Positions 1 to 6,855 are shown, counted from the first letter of the stretch. The stretch: 6,855 nucleotides of DNA from Enterobacteriaceae bacterium (GCA_022712475.1 JALAGK010000227.1:1-6855), one strand, 5' to 3'. Numbers and translations: made by a program. Notes: a model not told the origin generated them from the sequence alone.

Positions 1-2137
1 GCTTGGCCAGTGCCCTGACAGCGTCAATGCCGGGCTGATTTGCCGTGGTGAAAAGATGTCTATTGCTATTATGGCAGCGTTGCTGGAGGCGCGCGGGCAC
101 AGTGTGACGGTGATTGACCCTGTCGAGAAGCTGCTGGCCGTAGGGCATTATCTTGAATCTACCGTTGATATCGCTGAATCCACGCGTCGTATCGCTGCAA
201 GCCGCATTCCGGCTGACCATATGATTCTGATGGCAGGTTTCACTGCCGGAAATGAGAAGGGCGAACTGGTGGTGCTGGGGCGTAACGGCTCTGATTATTC
301 CGCTGCGGTACTGGCCGCTTGCCTGCGCGCGGAGTGTTGTGAAATCTGGACTGATGTTGATGGCGTTTATACCTGTGACCCGCGCCAGGTGCCTGACGCC
401 AGACTGCTGAAGTCAATGTCCTGGCACGAAGCGATGGAGCTATCCTACTTCGGCGCTAAAGTTCTTCACCCCCGCACTATCTCCCCCATCGCCCAGTTCC
501 AGATTCCTTGTCTGATTAAAAACACCGGTAACCCGGATGCACCTGGCACGCTCATTGGTGAGAAGAGCGGCGAGCAGGATGATATGCCGGTTAAAGGTAT
601 TTCAAACCTCAATAACATGGCGATGTTCAGCGTTTCCGGCCCGGGTATGAAGGGCATGGTCGGTATGGCGGCGCGCGTGTTTGCAACCATGTCACGCAAC
701 GGTATCTCGGTTGTGCTGATAACCCAGTCTTCTTCTGAATACAGCATTAGCTTCTGCGTGCCGCAGAGCGATTGTGCCCGCGCTCGCCGCGCGCTGGAAG
801 ATGAATTTAAGCTTGAGCTTAAAGAAGGGCTGCTGGAGCCGCTGGCCATTGTTGAACGCCTGGCCATTATCTCCGTGGTGGGCGATGGCATGCGTACCCT
901 GCGCGGGATCTCAGCGAAGTTCTTTGCTGCACTTGCCCGCGCACGCATCAACATTATTGCGATTGCCCAGGGCTCATCTGAGCGTTCCATTTCCGTTGTG
1001 ATTAACAACGATGATGTCACCACGGGCGTGCGTGTCGTGCACCAGATGCTGTTTAACACCGAGCAGGTGATTGAGGTGTTTGTGATTGGTGTGGGTGGTG
1101 TTGGCGGTGCGCTGCTTGAGCAGCTCAAGCGCCAGCAAGCCTGGCTTAAGAAAAAGAATATCGACCTGCGGGTTTGCGGGGTGGCTAACTCGCGCGCAAT
1201 GCTAACCAATGTCCACGGGTTGGATCTGGAAAACTGGCGTCCTGCGCTGGCTGAGGCTTCAGAGTCGTTCAATCTGGGGCGTCTGATTCGCCTTGTGAAG
1301 GAGTATCACCTGCTGAACCCGGTGATTGTTGACTGTACTTCTAACCAGGCGGTGGCCAGCCAGTATGTGGACTTCCTTAACGAAGGTTTCCACGTCGTCA
1401 CGCCAAACAAAAAGGCCAACACCTCGTCAATGGCCTACTATCAGCAGTTACGCGTGGCTGCTGCGCGCTCGCGCCGCAAATTCCTTTATGACACCAATGT
1501 TGGCGCGGGTCTGCCGGTAATTGAAAACCTGCAAAACCTGCTGAACGCAGGTGATGAGCTACAGCGCTTTACTGGTATTCTGTCCGGGTCACTGTCCTTT
1601 ATTTTCGGCAAACTGGATGAGGGCATGACGCTCTCTGAAGCGACGCGCACGGCGCGCGAGATGGGTTATACCGAGCCGGACCCGCGTGATGACCTCTCCG
1701 GCATGGATGTCGCCCGTAAGTTGTTGATTCTGGCACGCGAAAGCGGTTACCAGCTTGAGCTCAGTGATATCCTGGTGGAGTCGGTGCTGCCCGCTACGTT
1801 TGAAGCCGAAGGTGATGTGGATAGCTTTATGGCTCGCCTGCCTGAGCTTGATAGTGAGTTTTCCACTCGCGTTGCGCAGGCACGCGATGCAGGCAAAGTA
1901 CTGCGTTATGTTGGCCTGATTGAAGAAAATGGCGTGTGCCGCGTCAGGATTGAAGCGGTGGATGGTAACGATCCACTGTTTAAAGTGCAAAACGGCGAAA
2001 ACGCGCTGGCGTTTTACAGCCACTATTATCAGCCGCTACCGTTGGTGCTACGTGGCTACGGCGCTGGCAATGATGTGACGGCCGCAGGCGTGTTTGCGGA
2101 TTTGCTGCGCACACTGTCATGGAATTCGGGAGTTTAA
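1..2137 (+). CDS. thrA: Bifunctional aspartokinase I / homoserine dehydrogenase I, 5'-truncated by the window edge
   Basis: Cytoplasmic bifunctional enzyme: the N-terminal kinase makes aspartyl phosphate from aspartate, and the C-terminal dehydrogenase reduces aspartate semialdehyde to homoserine with NAD(P)H. The reading frame is open from position 2 and ends in TAA at 2135-2137, giving about 711 residues; E. coli ThrA has 820, so about 110 N-terminal residues (including the KFGGTS motif) lie outside. The first internal ATG at 56 is not the real start, because the family motif GEKMS begins upstream of it. Visible in order: GEKMS (41-67), kinase motif GRNGSD (278-295), two ACT regulatory domains (roughly 610-1060) with QSSSEYSIS and QGSSERSIS segments, Rossmann loop VIGVGGVGG (1082-1108), and the homoserine dehydrogenase signature from AREMG to DVARK (1652-1720). 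Compared with E. coli from memory, there is one extra residue in the variable linker after GTLIG. The ACT domains imply threonine feedback inhibition. No frameshift is seen. Confidence 0.98.
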   Translation, partial: LGQCPDSVNAGLICRGEKMSIAIMAALLEARGHSVTVIDPVEKLLAVGHYLESTVDIAESTRRIAASRIPADHMILMAGFTAGNEKGELVVLGRNGSDYSAAVLAACLRAECCEIWTDVDGVYTCDPRQVPDARLLKSMSWHEAMELSYFGAKVLHPRTISPIAQFQIPCLIKNTGNPDAPGTLIGEKSGEQDDMPVKGISNLNNMAMFSVSGPGMKGMVGMAARVFATMSRNGISVVLITQSSSEYSISFCVPQSDCARARRALEDEFKLELKEGLLEPLAIVERLAIISVVGDGMRTLRGISAKFFAALARARINIIAIAQGSSERSISVVINNDDVTTGVRVVHQMLFNTEQVIEVFVIGVGGVGGALLEQLKRQQAWLKKKNIDLRVCGVANSRAMLTNVHGLDLENWRPALAEASESFNLGRLIRLVKEYHLLNPVIVDCTSNQAVASQYVDFLNEGFHVVTPNKKANTSSMAYYQQLRVAAARSRRKFLYDTNVGAGLPVIENLQNLLNAGDELQRFTGILSGSLSFIFGKLDEGMTLSEATRTAREMGYTEPDPRDDLSGMDVARKLLILARESGYQLELSDILVESVLPATFEAEGDVDSFMARLPELDSEFSTRVAQARDAGKVLRYVGLIEENGVCRVRIEAVDGNDPLFKVQNGENALAFYSHYYQPLPLVLRGYGAGNDVTAAGVFADLLRTLSWNSGV
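2128..2132 (+). promoter_or_regulatory. Shine-Dalgarno for thrB inside the thrA 3' end
   Basis: GGGAG lies 6 nt before the ATG at 2139, within the last codons of thrA. It decides the thrB start: a longer in-frame ORF opens at 2094, but the protein from 2139 begins MVKVYAPAS, as in E. coli ThrB. Only one base separates the thrA stop from the thrB start, so thrB translation is probably coupled to thrA. Confidence 0.75.
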
Positions 2138-2138
2138 G

Positions 2139-3068
2139 ATGGTTAAAGTGTATGCCCCAGCCTCAATTGGCAACGTCAGTGTGGGCTTTGATGTGCTGGG
2201 GGCGGCCGTGTCGCCGGTGGATGGAACACTATTGGGCGACTGCGTCAGTGTAGAAACCGCAGAGCAGTTCAGCCTGAAAAACGTCGGGCGTTTTGTCAGT
2301 AAGCTGCCGACTGAGCCGCGCGAAAATATCGTGTATCAGTGCTGGGAGCGTTTTTGTGAGAAGCTTGGCAAAAACGTGCCGGTGGCGATGACGCTCGAAA
2401 AGAATATGCCGATTGGCTCCGGGTTGGGTTCCAGCGCGTGTTCGGTTGTGGCAGCACTCATGGCGCTTAATGAATACTGTGGTAACCCGCTGGATAATAC
2501 ACAACTGCTGGCGCTGATGGGCGAGCTGGAAGGGCGCATCTCAGGTAGCGTGCACTACGATAACGTCGCGCCGTGCTTTCTGGGCGGTATGCAGCTAATG
2601 CTTGAGGAGCAGGGAATTATCAGCCAGCCCGTACCCGGCTTTGACGACTGGTTTTGGGTAATGGCCTATCCAGGCATTAAAGTATCGACCGCCGAGGCGC
2701 GGGCCATATTGCCAGCTCATTATTCCCGCAAGGATATCGTGAGTCATGGTCGCTATCTGGCGGGATTTATCCACGCCTGCCACACGCGCCAGCCTCAGCT
2801 TGCGGCAGCGTTGATGCGCGATGTTATTGCTGAGCCGTATCGCACCCAGTTGCTGCCTGGCTTTAAAGAGGCGCGCCAGGCGGCCAGCGAAATGGGAGCG
2901 CTGGCGTGTGGGATTTCCGGCTCCGGGCCGACGCTGTTTACCGTGTGCGGCAACCAGGATGTTGCACAACGCATGGCTGACTGGCTCAGCCAGCACTATT
3001 TACAAAATGATGAAGGCTTCGTTCATATTTGCCGTCTGGATACCGCGGGCGCACGAGTACTGGGATAA
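2139..3068 (+). CDS. thrB: Homoserine kinase (GHMP kinase family)
   Basis: Cytoplasmic enzyme that phosphorylates homoserine with ATP to give O-phosphohomoserine, the substrate of ThrC. The product is 309 residues, against 310 in E. coli. The three GHMP kinase motifs are present: motif 1 around residues 6-22 ([17 protein letters not shown]), the glycine/serine-rich ATP-binding loop [12 protein letters not shown] at 91-102, and motif 3 [10 protein letters not shown] at 258-267. The conserved segment [10 protein letters not shown] (136-145) lies between them. Residues 9-13 read SIGNV where I remember SSANM in E. coli, a conservative difference. The gene starts 1 nt after thrA and stops 2 nt before thrC, as expected for the middle gene of the thr operon. 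Intact, with no anomalies. Confidence 0.98.
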   Translation: MVKVYAPASIGNVSVGFDVLGAAVSPVDGTLLGDCVSVETAEQFSLKNVGRFVSKLPTEPRENIVYQCWERFCEKLGKNVPVAMTLEKNMPIGSGLGSSACSVVAALMALNEYCGNPLDNTQLLALMGELEGRISGSVHYDNVAPCFLGGMQLMLEEQGIISQPVPGFDDWFWVMAYPGIKVSTAEARAILPAHYSRKDIVSHGRYLAGFIHACHTRQPQLAAALMRDVIAEPYRTQLLPGFKEARQAASEMGALACGISGSGPTLFTVCGNQDVAQRMADWLSQHYLQNDEGFVHICRLDTAGARVLG

Positions 3069-3070
3069 CT

Positions 3071-4351
3071 ATGAAACTCTACAATCTGAAAGATCATAAC
3101 GAGCAGGTCAGCTTTGCGCAGGCCGTTACACAGGGTCTTGGTAAACAGCAGGGACTGTTTTTCCCGCACGAGTTGCCGGAATTTAACCTCACTGATATCG
3201 ATGCCATGCTGGAGATGGATTTTGTCAGCCGCAGCGGCAAAATTCTCTCAGCCTTTATCGGCGATGAAATTCCTGCACAAATTCTCGAAGAACGTGTGCG
3301 TAGTGCGTTTGCTTTCCCGGCTCCGGTGGCGAAGGTCAGCGATGACGTCGCTTGTCTGGAGCTGTTCCATGGTCCGACGCTGGCATTTAAGGACTTTGGC
3401 GGGCGCTTTATGGCGCAAATGCTGTCACACATCAGCGGTGACAAGCCGGTCACGATTCTGACGGCAACCTCTGGCGATACGGGCGCCGCCGTTGCTCATG
3501 CGTTTTACGGCATGAAAAACGTGCGCGTCGTTATCCTTTACCCGCGCGGTAAAATCAGCCCGTTGCAGGAGAAACTGTTCTGCACATTGGGTGGCAATAT
3601 TGAAACGGTTGCTGTTGAAGGTGACTTTGATGCCTGTCAGGCGCTGGTGAAACAGGCATTTGATGATGAAGAGCTTAAGCAGGCGCTGGGTCTGAACTCG
3701 GCAAACTCCATTAACATCAGCCGCCTGTTGGCGCAGATTTGCTACTACTTTGAAGCAGTTGCACAGCTGCCACAGGAAGCGCGTAACCAGCTGGTTATCT
3801 CTGTGCCAAGCGGTAACTTTGGCGACCTGACCGCCGGGCTGCTGGCAAAAGCGCTGGGTCTGCCGGTCAAGCGCTTTATTGCCGCCACCAACGCTAACGA
3901 CACCGTGCCGCGTTATTTGCAAAGCGGTGAGTGGACGCCGAAAGCGACCGTGGCAACGCTGTCAAACGCGATGGATGTTAGTCAGCCGAACAACTGGCCG
4001 CGCGTGGAAGAACTGTTCCGCCGCAAAATCTGGCAGCTTAAAGAGTTGGGCTACGCTGCGGTGGATGAAGAAACCACCCGTGCAGCGGTACGTGAGCTTA
4101 AAGGCCTGGGTTACGTTTCTGAGCCACATGCTGCCGTGGCGTGGCGTGCGTTGCGTGATGACCTGCAACCTGGTGAGTTTGGCCTGTTTCTGGGAACCGC
4201 TCATCCGGCGAAGTTCAAAGAAAGTGTAGAAGAGATTTTGGGTGAAACGCTGCCGCTGCCGGTTGAGCTGGCAGAGCGAGCTGATAAGCCGTTGCTGTCA
4301 GTGAATATGCCTGCCGATTTTAACGCGCTGCGCGCGTTACTGATGAAGTAG
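3071..4351 (+). CDS. thrC: Threonine synthase (PLP-dependent, fold type II)
   Basis: Cytoplasmic PLP enzyme for the last step of threonine synthesis: O-phosphohomoserine plus water gives threonine plus phosphate. The product is 426 residues; E. coli ThrC has 428, and the difference is at the C-terminus, which here ends ALLMK and is shorter. The PLP-binding lysine is K107 in HGPTLAFKDFGG (100-111). TSGDTG (133-138) and the phosphate-binding loop SGNFGD (247-252) are also present. An in-frame ORF extends upstream to 3029, but MKLYNLKDH starting at 3071 matches the family N-terminus, and GGGA at 3062-3065 gives a modest Shine-Dalgarno 5 nt away. The gene begins 2 nt after the thrB stop, so translational coupling is likely. 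A rho-independent terminator follows 20 bases after the TAG stop. Confidence 0.98.
   Translation: MKLYNLKDHNEQVSFAQAVTQGLGKQQGLFFPHELPEFNLTDIDAMLEMDFVSRSGKILSAFIGDEIPAQILEERVRSAFAFPAPVAKVSDDVACLELFHGPTLAFKDFGGRFMAQMLSHISGDKPVTILTATSGDTGAAVAHAFYGMKNVRVVILYPRGKISPLQEKLFCTLGGNIETVAVEGDFDACQALVKQAFDDEELKQALGLNSANSINISRLLAQICYYFEAVAQLPQEARNQLVISVPSGNFGDLTAGLLAKALGLPVKRFIAATNANDTVPRYLQSGEWTPKATVATLSNAMDVSQPNNWPRVEELFRRKIWQLKELGYAAVDEETTRAAVRELKGLGYVSEPHAAVAWRALRDDLQPGEFGLFLGTAHPAKFKESVEEILGETLPLPVELAERADKPLLSVNMPADFNALRALLMK
4321..4339 (+). other. Perfect 7-bp hairpin in the last codons of thrC
   Basis: TAACGCG (4321-4327) is exactly complementary to CGCGTTA (4333-4339) around a 5-nt loop CTGCG. 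It lies inside the coding sequence, ending 9 bases before the stop codon and about 32 bases before the terminator stem. It has no T tract after it, so it is not itself an intrinsic terminator. A role in mRNA 3'-end stability is possible but only an inference; it may be a by-product of the alanine and arginine codons used here. Confidence 0.45.
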
Positions 4352-4371
4352 CGGTAAAGCGAGTTGTGAAC

Positions 4372-4397
4372 AACCGCTCCCCGGAGCGGTTTTTTTT
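4372..4397 (+). terminator. Rho-independent terminator of the thr operon
   Basis: The arms AACCGCTC (4372-4379) and GAGCGGTT (4384-4391) pair perfectly over 8 bp around a CCCG tetraloop. The 3' arm runs directly into eight T residues (4390-4397). It sits 20 bases downstream of the thrC stop, the usual place for the end of the thrABC transcript. Read on the minus strand, the stem is preceded by eight A residues but followed only by a poor T run, so it serves mainly the plus strand. Confidence 0.93.
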
Positions 4398-4458
4398 CGC
4401 CATTACCGCGCACAGCCTGAAAGCTTTGCCGCCACAGCTCTGGCGCAGGACTCAATGA

Positions 4459-4483
4459 AGGGAAGAAGTTGCACATCTTCCCT
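4459..4483. terminator. Second hairpin in the convergent gap, possible terminator for yaaA or backup for thrC
   Basis: AGGGAAGA (4459-4466) pairs with TCTTCCCT (4476-4483) over 8 bp, with a 9-nt loop. On the plus strand it is followed by GTTTGTTTG, an interrupted T run; on the minus strand it is followed by TCATTGAG, which is poor. It lies 32 bases beyond the yaaA stop in the direction of yaaA transcription and is the only structure there apart from the thr terminator. The remainder of 4352-4515 holds the thr terminator and a weak 5-bp hairpin (4430-4445); no ORF there is credible. Confidence 0.4.
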
Positions 4484-4515
4484 GTTTGTTTGCCAGTTAT
4501 AGCTGAATGCCGTGG

Positions 4516-5289
4516 CTACTGTTCGTGGCGTTTAAACACCAGCTCATGCGCAGTTGAGTCAGCCTCATCAAAGAAATAGCCTTCGCTGTTAAACGCCGAC
4601 AGTTGTTCTGGTTTAGTCAGCCGGTTCTGGATGATGTAGCGGCTCATGAGGCCGCGCGCTTTCTTGGCATAGAAGCTGATGACCTTAAACTTGCCATTTT
4701 TTTCATCAAGAAAAACCGGTTTGATGAGATTGGCTTTCAGTTTTGCCGTTTTCACCGACTTAAAGTACTCGTCAGAAGCGAGGTTAATGACAACATCATC
4801 GCCTTGCTCAGAGAGCGCCTCGTTGAGCTTATTTGTAATGATATCGCCCCAGAAACTGTAAAGGTCTTTGCCTTTTTTGTTCTCAAGTTTGATACCCATT
4901 TCCAGGCGATAGGGCTGCATCAGGTCCAGCGGGCGCAGCACCCCGTACAGGCCAGAGAGCATGCGTAAATGGCGCTGGGCAAAGTCAAAATCGTCTTCAC
5001 TGAAGGTTTCGGCCTGCAGGCCAGTGTAGACATCACCTTTGAATGCCAGAACGGCCGGGCGCGCGTTTTGCGCAGTAAATTCCGGGTTCCAGTCGTGAAA
5101 GCGCGTGGCGTTAAGCGACGCCAGCTTATCGCTGATGCTCATCAGCGAGGCTATCTGTGGGGCAGAGAGCTTGCGCGCTTCACGGATAAGCTGCTGGGAA
5201 TAGCTCAGCAGTTCAGGCTGGGTGTGGCGTTCGGTTGCCAGAGGGCTTTGGTAGTCCAGCGTTTTGGCTGGAGAAATCAGAATGAGCAT
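4516..5289 (-). CDS. yaaA: Peroxide stress protein YaaA (DUF328/UPF0246 family)
   Basis: Cytoplasmic protein of 257 residues (258 in E. coli) that matches the family over its whole length. In E. coli YaaA is induced by peroxide through OxyR and lowers unincorporated intracellular iron, limiting Fenton damage; structural work on the family reports a novel fold with DNA-binding ability. Conserved blocks visible: ISPAKTLD at 5-12, FKGDVYTGL at 83-91, [12 protein letters not shown] at 111-122, [12 protein letters not shown] at 168-179 and the basic segment [13 protein letters not shown] at 206-218. No signal peptide or membrane segment is seen. The ATG at 5289 has a strong Shine-Dalgarno (GGGAAGGA, 5296-5303) and gives the family's standard [10 protein letters not shown] start. 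It lies 61 bases downstream of yaaJ on the same strand with no terminator between, so read-through is possible, though it may have its own promoter. Intact. Confidence 0.97.
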   Translation of the reverse strand: MLILISPAKTLDYQSPLATERHTQPELLSYSQQLIREARKLSAPQIASLMSISDKLASLNATRFHDWNPEFTAQNARPAVLAFKGDVYTGLQAETFSEDDFDFAQRHLRMLSGLYGVLRPLDLMQPYRLEMGIKLENKKGKDLYSFWGDIITNKLNEALSEQGDDVVINLASDEYFKSVKTAKLKANLIKPVFLDEKNGKFKVISFYAKKARGLMSRYIIQNRLTKPEQLSAFNSEGYFFDEADSTAHELVFKRHEQ

Positions 5290-5295
5290 CGCTTT

Positions 5296-5303
5296 TCCTT
5301 CCC
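5296..5303 (-). promoter_or_regulatory. Shine-Dalgarno for yaaA
   Basis: On the minus strand GGGAAGGA ends 6 nt before the ATG (AAAGCG spacer). It is a strong match to the anti-Shine-Dalgarno sequence and fixes the yaaA start. Confidence 0.8.
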
Positions 5304-5317
5304 AGTGAGATGGCGAT

Positions 5318-5326
5318 ACTGTACCA
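5318..5326 (-). promoter_or_regulatory. Candidate extended -10 promoter for yaaA
   Basis: Read on the minus strand, TGGTACAGT has the TGn extension followed by TACAGT, which matches 4 of 6 positions of TATAAT. No convincing -35 hexamer is found 16-18 nt upstream, which is tolerated in extended -10 promoters. A start near 5311 would give a leader of about 22 nt carrying the yaaA Shine-Dalgarno. Placement in the short yaaJ-yaaA gap is sensible, but the motif is short and could be chance. Confidence 0.35.
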
Positions 5327-5351
5327 AACTTTCAGCCGCTCTGGCTTGCCG

Positions 5352-6818
5352 TCACTGCCAATGGCTGCGATTGCGTTCCTGATAGCTATCTGGCGTGCGG
5401 TTATCCCACGCACCGGGTTCAAGCTGAAGGTTGAGTTCAGGATAGTGAACAGGATCAAATACCGGATCCAGCCCCAGACTCCGCTGGCGCAGCCAGTCGC
5501 TGACGATGATCTTCACGACGGGGGCGAGCATCAGAATAGCGAGCAGATTGATAATAGCCATCACAGCCATTGCGATTTTTGCCATCGGCCACACCGACGG
5601 CATACTCACGAAGCAACCGAGTGCAACGATGCCTGCAACACCGACGCGAAAGAGCATGCTTCGGTGAGGGCTGAGGTTAATAAGAAATCCGAGGTTGTTT
5701 TCTGCATAGACCACGTTTGCGGCAATGGAGATAAAGGCAAAACAGCAGAACACCAGTGTAATGATATGGCCTCCCCAGGGACCCAGCAGCACTATCATGG
5801 CGTTGTACATCATCAGAGGGCCATCAGCGGGCATACTGGTGTTATCCATAATGCCCGACAGCAGTATCAGTGTGGCAGAGAGTGTGCCAATCACCAGCGT
5901 ATCAATGAACACCCCCATAATTTGCACGATGCCCTGTGAGGCGGGATGCTGAAGCGCGCTTGCTGTGGCGCCTGCGGCATTTGGGGTGGAACCCAGCCCG
6001 GCCTCACTGGAAAACATACCTCGCTGAAAGCCGTTATTCAGTGCCTGACCCAGGGTGTAACCCATCGCGCCTGCCGTAGCTGAATGCCAGCCAAAGGCAC
6101 CACTAAAAATGGTCCAGATAATGTCCGGCAGGCGGTCAATATTCCAGAGAAGGATGCCAAGACTCGGGATTATCCACACCAGCGCAAACAGCGGTACCAG
6201 CCACTGGGTAAGGCGGGCAATCCCCTGAATGCCGCGACGAACCATTAAGACGACCAGTACTACCAGCGGCACAGCGCAAATTTCTGGCGGGATGCTGAAA
6301 GTGTAACTTGCCACCCGGCTGATAGCATTAGCCTGAAGCGCGTTGAACAGAAAACCAAAGGTGAGCACCAGCAAGACGGCAAACAACCGGGCAATCCAGT
6401 ACATGCCCAGTGCATGCTCCATATACCAGGCTGGTCCGCCGCGCAGTTGGCCTTTATTGTCCCGCCGTCGGTAAAGTTGGGCCAGCGAACATTCGGCAAA
6501 GGTGATTGCCATACCAATCAGGCTTGCTACCCACATCCAGAAAATGGCGCCCGGACCACCTGCAATGAGCGCCAGCGCGGCGGCAACCAGATTTCCGCTC
6601 CCGGCGCGAGCAGCAAACGCAATAGTGAGTGCCTGAAAGGGAGTGATACTGCCGCCAGGGGCGGTGTTGTTTTTTTTCAGTGCCGCAGAGAAGGCGCTGA
6701 AATAGCGCAGAGGAAGACGGCGAATCAGCCAAAGAAACCAGAGGCCTGCTCCTGCGAGCAGATAAATCATGACAGAGCCCCAGAGCAGGTCATTGATAAA
6801 AATTAAAAAATCTCGCAT
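5352..6818 (-). CDS. yaaJ: AGCS-family amino acid (alanine/glycine):cation symporter, YaaJ-like
   Basis: Inner-membrane protein of 488 residues, predicted to import a small amino acid such as alanine or glycine with Na+ or H+. The substrate is inferred from the family and has not been shown. The sequence is strongly hydrophobic with about ten or eleven membrane segments, including roughly 11-32, 78-108, 142-164, 178-193, 206-226, 297-321, 350-370, 389-406 and 412-438. The AGCS signature GGPGAIFWMWVASLIG (87-102) fits the family pattern, and the conserved FSSEAGLGSTPNAAG is at 269-283. E. coli YaaJ has 476 residues; the extra ones here are mostly a polar C-terminal tail after WDNRTP. Identity to the E. 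coli protein looks far lower than for the neighbouring genes. The ATG at 6818 aligns with the E. coli start (MRDFLIFIN); its Shine-Dalgarno is weak, and an in-frame TGA lies just upstream. Position upstream of yaaA on the same strand is as in E. coli. Confidence 0.9.
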   Translation of the reverse strand: MRDFLIFINDLLWGSVMIYLLAGAGLWFLWLIRRLPLRYFSAFSAALKKNNTAPGGSITPFQALTIAFAARAGSGNLVAAALALIAGGPGAIFWMWVASLIGMAITFAECSLAQLYRRRDNKGQLRGGPAWYMEHALGMYWIARLFAVLLVLTFGFLFNALQANAISRVASYTFSIPPEICAVPLVVLVVLMVRRGIQGIARLTQWLVPLFALVWIIPSLGILLWNIDRLPDIIWTIFSGAFGWHSATAGAMGYTLGQALNNGFQRGMFSSEAGLGSTPNAAGATASALQHPASQGIVQIMGVFIDTLVIGTLSATLILLSGIMDNTSMPADGPLMMYNAMIVLLGPWGGHIITLVFCCFAFISIAANVVYAENNLGFLINLSPHRSMLFRVGVAGIVALGCFVSMPSVWPMAKIAMAVMAIINLLAILMLAPVVKIIVSDWLRQRSLGLDPVFDPVHYPELNLQLEPGAWDNRTPDSYQERNRSHWQ

Positions 6819-6848
6819 TGATGTTCTTTTTACTCTCCTGCTCAGTCT

Positions 6849-6854
6849 CTTATA
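6849..6854 (-). promoter_or_regulatory. Candidate -10 element upstream of yaaJ
   Basis: On the minus strand TATAAG matches 5 of 6 positions of the sigma-70 -10 hexamer and lies 30 bases before the yaaJ ATG. The -35 region would fall beyond the window edge, so the promoter cannot be confirmed. Confidence 0.35.
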
Positions 6855-6855
6855 C

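Noticed and set aside
466..1272. 268-residue ORF on the minus strand opposite thrA
   Set aside because: It lies wholly inside the unmistakable thrA coding sequence and has a serine-, arginine- and proline-rich, low-complexity composition typical of an antisense shadow, with no recognisable domain.
3425..3922. 165-residue minus-strand ORF opposite thrC
   Set aside because: Antisense shadow of conserved thrC, with no family features.
4430..4445. 5-bp hairpin CGCCA/TGGCG in the convergent gap
   Set aside because: Short stem with no T run on either strand; expected by chance in sequence of this composition.
5332..5344. Small stem (AGCC and GGCT, 5-nt loop) between yaaJ and yaaA as a yaaJ terminator
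   Set aside because: Only 4 bp and no T tract follows on the minus strand; too weak for an intrinsic terminator.
5381..5390. Perfect palindrome GATAGCTATC upstream of yaaA, considered as an OxyR site
   Set aside because: The OxyR motif needs ATAG and CTAT separated by 7 bases; here they are adjacent. The bases also encode residues D-S-Y-Q of the YaaJ C-terminus.
5310..5939. 209-residue plus-strand ORF opposite the 3' part of yaaJ
   Set aside because: The product is rich in His, Gln, Asn and Cys, as expected from the complement of a membrane-protein gene. It has no recognisable motif, and yaaJ on the other strand is clearly real.
1..6855. Search for a novel multi-gene system, mobile element, CRISPR array or tRNA
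   Set aside because: All of the window except short gaps is accounted for by five conserved chromosomal genes in their usual order. No direct-repeat arrays, terminal inverted repeats, transposase, integrase or tRNA-like folds were seen.

Overview
The window is a piece of ordinary chromosome from a gamma-proteobacterium of the family Enterobacteriaceae. It carries the end of the threonine operon (thrA, thrB, thrC) followed by yaaA and yaaJ on the opposite strand. This is the gene order found next to thr in Escherichia coli and Salmonella. ThrA, ThrB, ThrC and YaaA match what I remember of the E. coli proteins at most positions. They carry enough scattered substitutions, and the yaaX gene found in E. 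coli K-12 is absent, so this looks like another genus or species rather than E. coli itself. I cannot name the species from the sequence.

Layout. Positions 1-2137 (+) hold thrA without its first ~110 codons. thrB (2139-3068, +) follows after 1 nt and thrC (3071-4351, +) after 2 nt, so the three are one tightly packed transcription unit. A strong intrinsic terminator (4372-4397) ends it. A 164-base convergent gap (4352-4515) holds that terminator and a second hairpin (4459-4483). On the minus strand, yaaJ (6818 down to 5352) and then yaaA (5289 down to 4516) are transcribed toward thrC, separated by 61 bases (5290-5351) that contain a good Shine-Dalgarno and a possible extended -10 promoter for yaaA.

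How the genes work together. ThrA (aspartokinase I and homoserine dehydrogenase I) starts and later completes conversion of aspartate to homoserine. ThrB phosphorylates homoserine, and ThrC converts homoserine phosphate to threonine. The attenuating leader peptide thrL and the operon promoter lie upstream of the window. YaaA is a peroxide-stress protein that limits free intracellular iron in E. coli. YaaJ is a multi-spanning membrane transporter of the alanine/glycine:cation symporter (AGCS) family. Neither has a known direct role in threonine synthesis.

I see no mobile element, CRISPR array, tRNA, rRNA, phage gene or defence system, and no sign of an undescribed multi-gene system. The most notable points are modest: YaaJ is much more diverged from its E. 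coli counterpart than its neighbours are, including at family-conserved positions; there is a perfect hairpin in the last codons of thrC; and there are candidate regulatory elements between and upstream of the minus-strand genes.
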